Below, piece after piece: positions 59,713 through 64,000 of a DNA stretch of 64,000 nt. Made by a program: the position numbers and the translations under genes. The stretch is taken from NCBI GenBank assembly GCA_965247815.1, contig CBDFHW010000009.1, positions 248,001 through 312,000 of the forward strand. Direction: 5' to 3'. The notes below the pieces were generated by a model, which saw nothing but the letters and a program-made list of their open reading frames with translations, ran no database searches and was not told the origin of the DNA. The stretch comes from CBDAQA01 sp965247815 (GTDB lineage Bacteria; Planctomycetota; Phycisphaerae; Tepidisphaerales; Tepidisphaeraceae). Position 1 is the stretch's first letter. Each line of letters starts with the position of its first letter.

Positions 59713-61110
59713 ATGCGTTCTATTCCGTTTGCGTCGTCGTTCGGTCGAGCCAGCAACGCCAAGCGATTTTGGCTATCCGGCGGTTCACTGGCGGCGTTTT
59801 TGTTGACGCTGATCATCGGTAACCATTTCATCGCAGCCGACCGGTCGGTGAGCCGCGAAATGCTGGGTCATGATTTTTTAGCGTTCTATACCGCGGGCAG
59901 CTTTGTTCGCGACGGTCGATATCACGAGCTGTACGATCTCGACTCCGTGCGCGACTACGAACAGGCGACCGCTCACGCCGCCGGCCTCGAAGTCGGAAAA
60001 AGTTTCGGGCCCTGGTGGAACCCTCCGTTTTACGCGCTGGTGTTCGAACCGCTCGCCGCGTTGCCGTACGCGAAAGCGCTGGACTGCTGGCGGTGGATCA
60101 GCGTAACGGCAGTTATTCTGGCCATTGCCATTTTGACGACATTCGTTGCCCGTTCGAAGGAATCGTCCGTGGACACGGCACGCAGCGGGGCCAGTGCGAC
60201 TGCGAGCTTTAAACACTGGGGATTGGTCCCGGTACTGATCCTCATTTCAATGCCGTTCATTCAGGCGTTCAGTCACGGGCAGAATACGTTTACCTCACTA
60301 TTGCTGCTGACGGTGACGGTCGCACTCTGGCGCGGGGAACGGCGACTGTTGGCCGGCGTCGCCTGCGGGTTGCTGTTCTATAAGCCGCAACTGGGCGCCG
60401 TGGTCGCAGCGGCGATGGTGCTTGATCTCGGTTTAACCGCGCTGGCCGGGGTTGCGATCACCGGCATTGCCCTGATCCTCGTAACTATGATCGCGCTCCC
60501 CGGCTCGCTCGGCGACTGGGTTCATCAACTGCCCGCCAACGTGCGGTGGATGCAGGTCGAACACGCTTATCTGTGGGAACGGCACGTCACGCTCAAAGGG
60601 TTCTGGAGGCTGCTGTTGCAGGGGCGAGAAGCCGGGGAAGCAAACACCCTGACGACAATCTTGACCGATCTGAGCCTTGTAATTCTGGGCGTAAGCCTGG
60701 CGGCGGTAGCCATTCTTCACCGGTTTAAAGCGAGTATGCCCGACGGGCAATCGGTGCGGCGCGATCGCCTCATTGCCGCGGCGATATGCGCGATGCCGCT
60801 CTTAATGCCCTTTTACTTCGACTACGATTTGCTGCTGCTCGCCGTGCCGGCCACGCTCTACGCGGCCGAGCGGGTGCAGCGGCCGCAGTTGATGAACGCG
60901 TCAGAGGACCGAATCCTGACCGCCGGGTGGGTGCTGCTGTTCGCATGGCTGTTCGTTAATCCGGCATTCGCTTTCCACTCGCATTTCAGCGGATCGGTCC
61001 TGCTTCTTGCCGGGATCACCATATTGACCCTCCGTCGAGTCAATCGACCAGACGGCGAACTGGCCACGGTTTTCATCCTCCGTCCACAACGGCTGGCCAC
61101 GGCAGCGTGA
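59713..61110 (+). CDS. GT87/DUF2029-family membrane glycosyltransferase
   Basis: A 465-aa integral membrane protein with about ten hydrophobic helices. Its N-terminal loop reads GHDFLAFYTAGSFVRDGRYH, containing the Asp typical of polyprenyl-phosphate-sugar-dependent GT-C enzymes, and GPWWNPPFYALVFEPLA and FSHGQNTFTSLLLL match the DUF2029/GT87 mannosyltransferase family. It would add sugars to lipid-linked or envelope glycans from the periplasmic side. The 103-base region before it contains a fragment resembling the dispersed repeat (TTATCGGTCG followed by CAATTCTCACCGCC), a weak match. Confidence 0.85.
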   Translation: MRSIPFASSFGRASNAKRFWLSGGSLAAFLLTLIIGNHFIAADRSVSREMLGHDFLAFYTAGSFVRDGRYHELYDLDSVRDYEQATAHAAGLEVGKSFGPWWNPPFYALVFEPLAALPYAKALDCWRWISVTAVILAIAILTTFVARSKESSVDTARSGASATASFKHWGLVPVLILISMPFIQAFSHGQNTFTSLLLLTVTVALWRGERRLLAGVACGLLFYKPQLGAVVAAAMVLDLGLTALAGVAITGIALILVTMIALPGSLGDWVHQLPANVRWMQVEHAYLWERHVTLKGFWRLLLQGREAGEANTLTTILTDLSLVILGVSLAAVAILHRFKASMPDGQSVRRDRLIAAAICAMPLLMPFYFDYDLLLLAVPATLYAAERVQRPQLMNASEDRILTAGWVLLFAWLFVNPAFAFHSHFSGSVLLLAGITILTLRRVNRPDGELATVFILRPQRLATAA

Positions 61111-61188
61111 TTTCCCCCCTTGAGAAGCACTCCGGTCGGCGGTTGTTGCCGAGCCGGAGCGCGTCATCCCTCCTGAACAGATCGCCGA

Positions 61189-61500
61189 CTAGCTCTTCGC
61201 GGCGGCCCCGGACGAGCCGGATGACAGCTTCCACCAGTGGCTGAACGCGCCGATGTACTGCGTCGTCCCGTTCTGTTCGACACTCGTCCACAGTTTGTAA
61301 TCGTGATACGTGACCGATTGCAGGTAGACGTCCGCGGCAACGGTTCCCGTCGCGACCTTAAGGATGTCCTTAACGGATGAAGTATTCTGCGACCCGTTCT
61401 GGGCTTTGATGAACGTCGCGAAGTCGCTTTGCGACGGCCTCGACAGATACGCGCCGCCACCGGCGACTACTAATAGCACGAGTATGAGAATGGTTTTCAT
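61189..61500 (-). CDS. Small exported or membrane-anchored hypothetical protein
   Basis: A 103-aa protein with an N-terminal hydrophobic segment (MKTILILVLLVVAGGGAYL), a signal peptide or anchor, followed by a soluble segment with VYLQSVTYHDYKLWTSVEQN and a Ser/Gly/Ala-rich tail. I do not recognise a named family; a resemblance to DUF4359-type proteins is only a guess. It stands alone between convergent GT87 and divergent PPDK genes. Confidence 0.55.
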   Translation of the reverse strand: MKTILILVLLVVAGGGAYLSRPSQSDFATFIKAQNGSQNTSSVKDILKVATGTVAADVYLQSVTYHDYKLWTSVEQNGTTQYIGAFSHWWKLSSGSSGAAAKS

Positions 61501-61591
61501 CCCGGTATTCTAACCAACACCGGCCTAAGGTGATCTTATAATTCTCCGCTTTGCTTCGAACAGACGGCCCAAACCGAGGCGGCGGGGCAAA

Positions 61592-61620
61592 TTGACACGA
61601 AAATAGGGCATTCCTATACT
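61592..61620 (+). promoter_or_regulatory. Near-consensus sigma70 promoter for ppdK
   Basis: TTGACA (61592-61597) and TATACT (61615-61620) are separated by exactly 17 bases, a near-perfect housekeeping promoter. It is the clearest promoter in the window and points to strong, constitutive ppdK transcription starting near 61627. Confidence 0.8.
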
Positions 61621-61626
61621 GCCCCC

Positions 61627-61834
61627 TCCTATTGACGGCAGGCGGAGTTACCGCCGCTAAGTCGGTTCCCGGAAGCATGGGTGAGCGTTGCACTGCGGGC
61701 AGGATTCCCGCGGGCGTTCCTCCGTCGCCGTTGGTGAGGATGTCTCGGCAAAATCCGCGGCGATACCCATCAGAGTTGGAAACGATCCGTCCTACCCGCC
61801 GGGCAATTCGCCCGGCATCTTCGGAGAAATGACA
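61627..61834 (+). promoter_or_regulatory. Long GC-rich 5' leader of ppdK with RBS-proximal hairpin
   Basis: About 208 bases separate the predicted start of transcription from ATG 61835. The stretch has several inverted pairs. The best is GCCGGGC (61798-61804) with GCCCGGC (61810-61816) and a 5-base loop, ending 6 bases before the CGGAGA ribosome-binding site. I could not match it to glycine, c-di-GMP, ydaO or cobalamin riboswitch consensus. It may be a regulatory leader of unknown type. Confidence 0.4.
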
Positions 61835-64000
61835 ATGGCATCGTTGACCAAAAAAGCCCCGGCGAAAGCCTTCAAACCCCAGCCCAAGGTGGCCGCCAAT
61901 CCGTCGGTGAACGGCAGCAAGGGATCCAGCAAACGCGTCTATTTCTTCGGCGCCGGTAAAGGCGACGGTCACGGCGGCATGAAGGCGCTGCTGGGCGGCA
62001 AAGGCGCGAATCTCGCCGAGATGACCCGCATCGGCCTGCCAGTCCCCCCGGGCTTTACGATCACCACCGAAGTCTGCACCTATTTCTACGACAACAAAAA
62101 GACCTACCCGCCCGAACTCGACGCGCAGATGCACACGGCGATGGCGGGTATGGAAAAGATCATGGGCACCAAGTTCGGTGACACCCAGAAGATGCCGTTG
62201 CTGGTCGCCGTCCGCTCGGGCGCCCGCGACTCGATGCCCGGCATGATGGACACGATCCTGAACCTCGGGCTGAACGACCAGGCCGTCGTCGCGCTCGCCA
62301 AGGCGACCAACAACGAACGGTTCGCCTGGGACTGCTACCGCCGGTTCATTCAGATGTACGGCGACGTCGTCATGGGCGTGCAAAAACTCGAAGGCGAGGA
62401 TCACGAGCCTTTCGAAACCGTCATCGAAAAATTCAAACACGACAAATATCACGGCGAAATCGAAGATTCGAAACTGACCGCCCGGGACCAGCAGGAACTG
62501 GTCAAGCGGTTTAAGGCATTGGTGAAGGAACGCACCGGTAAGGCGTTCCCGAACGACCCGTGGGAACAGCTCAAAGGCGCCGCCGGCGCGGTTTTCGGTT
62601 CGTGGATGAACGACCGCGCGAAGGTGTATCGCGCCAAGTACAACATCCCCGCCGAATGGGGAACGGCCGTCAACGTCCAGGCAATGGTGTTCGGCAACAC
62701 CGGTGACACTTCGGGCTCGGGTGTTGCGTTCACGCGCAATCCGGCCAACGGCACCGACGAGTTCTACGGCGAGTTCCTGATCAACGCCCAGGGGGAAGAC
62801 GTGGTCGCCGGCGTTCGCACCCCCGAACCCGTGCTCAAGCTCAAAGACGTGATGCCCAAGAGCTACGCCGAGCTGCTCAAGGTTCGCAAGACGCTGGAAG
62901 CGCACTTCAAGGACGTGCAGGACATCGAGTTCACCGTTCAGGAAGGCAAACTTTTCATGTTGCAGACGCGGAACGGCAAGCGTACCGCCGCCGCCGCGTT
63001 GAAGTTCGCCACCGACATGGTGCGGGAAAAGCTCATCGACTGGCAGACCGCCGTTACCCGCGTGCCGGCTGATCAGCTGGATCAGGTGCTGGCACCGATC
63101 TTCGATCGCGCTGCGGTGAAGAGCGCGGCCGTGATCGCGACCGGCCTGCCCGCCGGTCCGGGCGCCGCCTCGGGCAAGATTTATCTGAACGCCGACCGCG
63201 CCGTGGAAGCCGAAAAGCGCGGCGAAAAAGTGCTGCTGGTTCGGATCGAAACCAGCCCGGAAGATCTCCGCGGCATGATCGCCGCCGAGGGCATCCTGAC
63301 CGCCCGCGGGGGCGTCAGCAGCCACGCCGCCCTGGTCGCCCGGCAGATGGGTAAAGTCTGCGTCTGCGGCGCCGCCAAGCTGCAGGTCGACTACGGTGCA
63401 AAGACCGTCAGCGTCGACCGCCAGACCTTCAAGGAAGGCGACTTCCTTTCGATCGACGGCACCAGCGGAAACGTCTACGCCGGCCAGATCAAGACCGCCC
63501 CGTCGGAAATCATCCAAGTGCTGATCGACAAGTCGCTGCAACCGAAGGACGCCCCGACGTACCAGATGTTCGCCCAGCTGATGAAGTGGTGCAGCCAGGC
63601 CACGAAGCTGCAGGTTCGCACCAACGCCGACAACCCCGAGCAGACCGCCAACGCGTTGGCATTCGGCGCGGTCGGCATCGGCCTGTGCCGGACCGAGCAC
63701 ATGTTCTTCGAAGGCGACCGCATCGACGCGATGCGCGAAATGATCCTCGCCGACTCGATCGACGAACGGCAAAAAGCGCTGGCGAAGATCCTCCCGTATC
63801 AGCGGGAAGATTTCGCCGGCATGTTCAAGGAACTCAAAGGGCTGCCCGCGACCATCCGGTTCCTCGATCCGCCGTTGCACGAATTCCTCCCGCACGGCAA
63901 GCCGCAGCAGGAAGAACTCGCCAAGAAGATGGGCATCTCGGCCGAGAAGATCCATCAGCGCGTCGAAGGCCTTCACGAGTTCAACCCGATGCTGGGTTTC
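61835..64000 (+). CDS. ppdK: Pyruvate, phosphate dikinase (N-terminal part, cut by window end)
   Basis: 722 codons are visible without a stop; the complete enzyme is about 880-900 aa, so roughly 150 residues lie beyond the window. ATG 61835 is preferred over 61829 for spacing. The ATP-grasp part shows FGAGKGDGHGGM and LLGGKGANLAEM, VAVRSGARDSMPGMMDTILN and TGDTSGSGVAFTRNPANG. The phospho-carrier His is in TARGGVSSHAALVARQMGK. The C-terminal PEP/pyruvate domain begins with FGAVGIGLCRTEHMFF. It interconverts pyruvate + ATP + Pi and PEP, as a reversible glycolytic/gluconeogenic step. The N-terminal Lys/Pro-rich extension of about 33 residues is unusual. Confidence 0.93.
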   Translation, partial: MASLTKKAPAKAFKPQPKVAANPSVNGSKGSSKRVYFFGAGKGDGHGGMKALLGGKGANLAEMTRIGLPVPPGFTITTEVCTYFYDNKKTYPPELDAQMHTAMAGMEKIMGTKFGDTQKMPLLVAVRSGARDSMPGMMDTILNLGLNDQAVVALAKATNNERFAWDCYRRFIQMYGDVVMGVQKLEGEDHEPFETVIEKFKHDKYHGEIEDSKLTARDQQELVKRFKALVKERTGKAFPNDPWEQLKGAAGAVFGSWMNDRAKVYRAKYNIPAEWGTAVNVQAMVFGNTGDTSGSGVAFTRNPANGTDEFYGEFLINAQGEDVVAGVRTPEPVLKLKDVMPKSYAELLKVRKTLEAHFKDVQDIEFTVQEGKLFMLQTRNGKRTAAAALKFATDMVREKLIDWQTAVTRVPADQLDQVLAPIFDRAAVKSAAVIATGLPAGPGAASGKIYLNADRAVEAEKRGEKVLLVRIETSPEDLRGMIAAEGILTARGGVSSHAALVARQMGKVCVCGAAKLQVDYGAKTVSVDRQTFKEGDFLSIDGTSGNVYAGQIKTAPSEIIQVLIDKSLQPKDAPTYQMFAQLMKWCSQATKLQVRTNADNPEQTANALAFGAVGIGLCRTEHMFFEGDRIDAMREMILADSIDERQKALAKILPYQREDFAGMFKELKGLPATIRFLDPPLHEFLPHGKPQQEELAKKMGISAEKIHQRVEGLHEFNPMLGF

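Noticed and set aside
61627..61834. Known riboswitch in the ppdK leader (glycine, ydaO, c-di-GMP, cobalamin)
   Set aside because: Short matches such as GGGTGA and GTTGCACTG exist, but none of the full conserved cores could be assembled by eye. Left as an unassigned leader.
61370..63976. 868-codon open frame on the minus strand across ppdK
   Set aside because: It is antisense to a clear PPDK reading frame with catalytic motifs. Its product is composition-biased (His/Val/Gly-rich) and has no domain; it is a GC-rich shadow frame.

Overview
The window reads as a bacterial chromosome segment with high GC, most likely from the Planctomycetota (Phycisphaerae-like). This is inferred from gene content: paired CPxC zinc-ribbon membrane proteins, several planctomycete-type polysaccharide and uronate genes, a DabAB inorganic-carbon pump, an O-GlcNAc-transferase-like TPR protein and a PPDK. 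No rRNA, tRNA or CRISPR array was seen. Taxonomy was not tested by any search.

The first 31 kb looks like an accessory, cassette-like region. It holds an XRE regulator, two zinc-ribbon membrane proteins, a ParB-like/DNA methyltransferase fusion, a TcmP/DUF5131 pair and a remnant of a type I restriction specificity gene (0.25-5.9 kb). Next comes a 9.5-kb signalling cluster (6.5-16.1 kb): five response regulators, a free HPt protein and a 1561-aa hybrid histidine kinase with GAF, six PAS-like, kinase, receiver and HPt domains. Four of the regulators carry GGDEF domains. Only the last has an intact GGDEF motif, but all four keep the RxxD c-di-GMP inhibitory-site motif.

A methyltransferase/PIN-domain operon (16.7-20.0 kb) is embedded in a 100-bp tandem repeat family that lies on both sides of it. 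More diverged copies lie near 3.7, 24.8 and 30.8 kb, so they roughly separate the modules. Between copies sit a P450 / fatty-acyl-AMP ligase / ACP-thioesterase operon (20.5-24.7 kb), and a dabAB operon with a divergent winged-helix regulator, a cysD remnant and an intact IS3-family element (24.7-30.7 kb).

From 31 kb the sequence looks more like stable chromosome. It contains a secreted PA14-GH43-F5/8C glycosidase, a YebC protein, and a uronate-salvage operon (GH88, SDR, KDPG aldolase, KDG kinase) read leftwards with a divergent AraC regulator. Then follow a Gfo/Idh oxidoreductase plus a TIM-barrel isomerase, a second AraC regulator, and a complete class I P450 system (2Fe-2S ferredoxin, reductase, P450). 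After these come a PadR/membrane-protein pair, a ThiF-like E1 enzyme, a hemolysin-III protein, a glycosyltransferase, a CrtI-like desaturase with an LmeA-like lipid-binding protein, a TPR/OGT protein, a HEAT-repeat lipoprotein, an alpha/beta hydrolase and a GT87-type membrane glycosyltransferase. The window ends inside pyruvate phosphate dikinase, which has a near-consensus promoter and a leader of about 210 nt.
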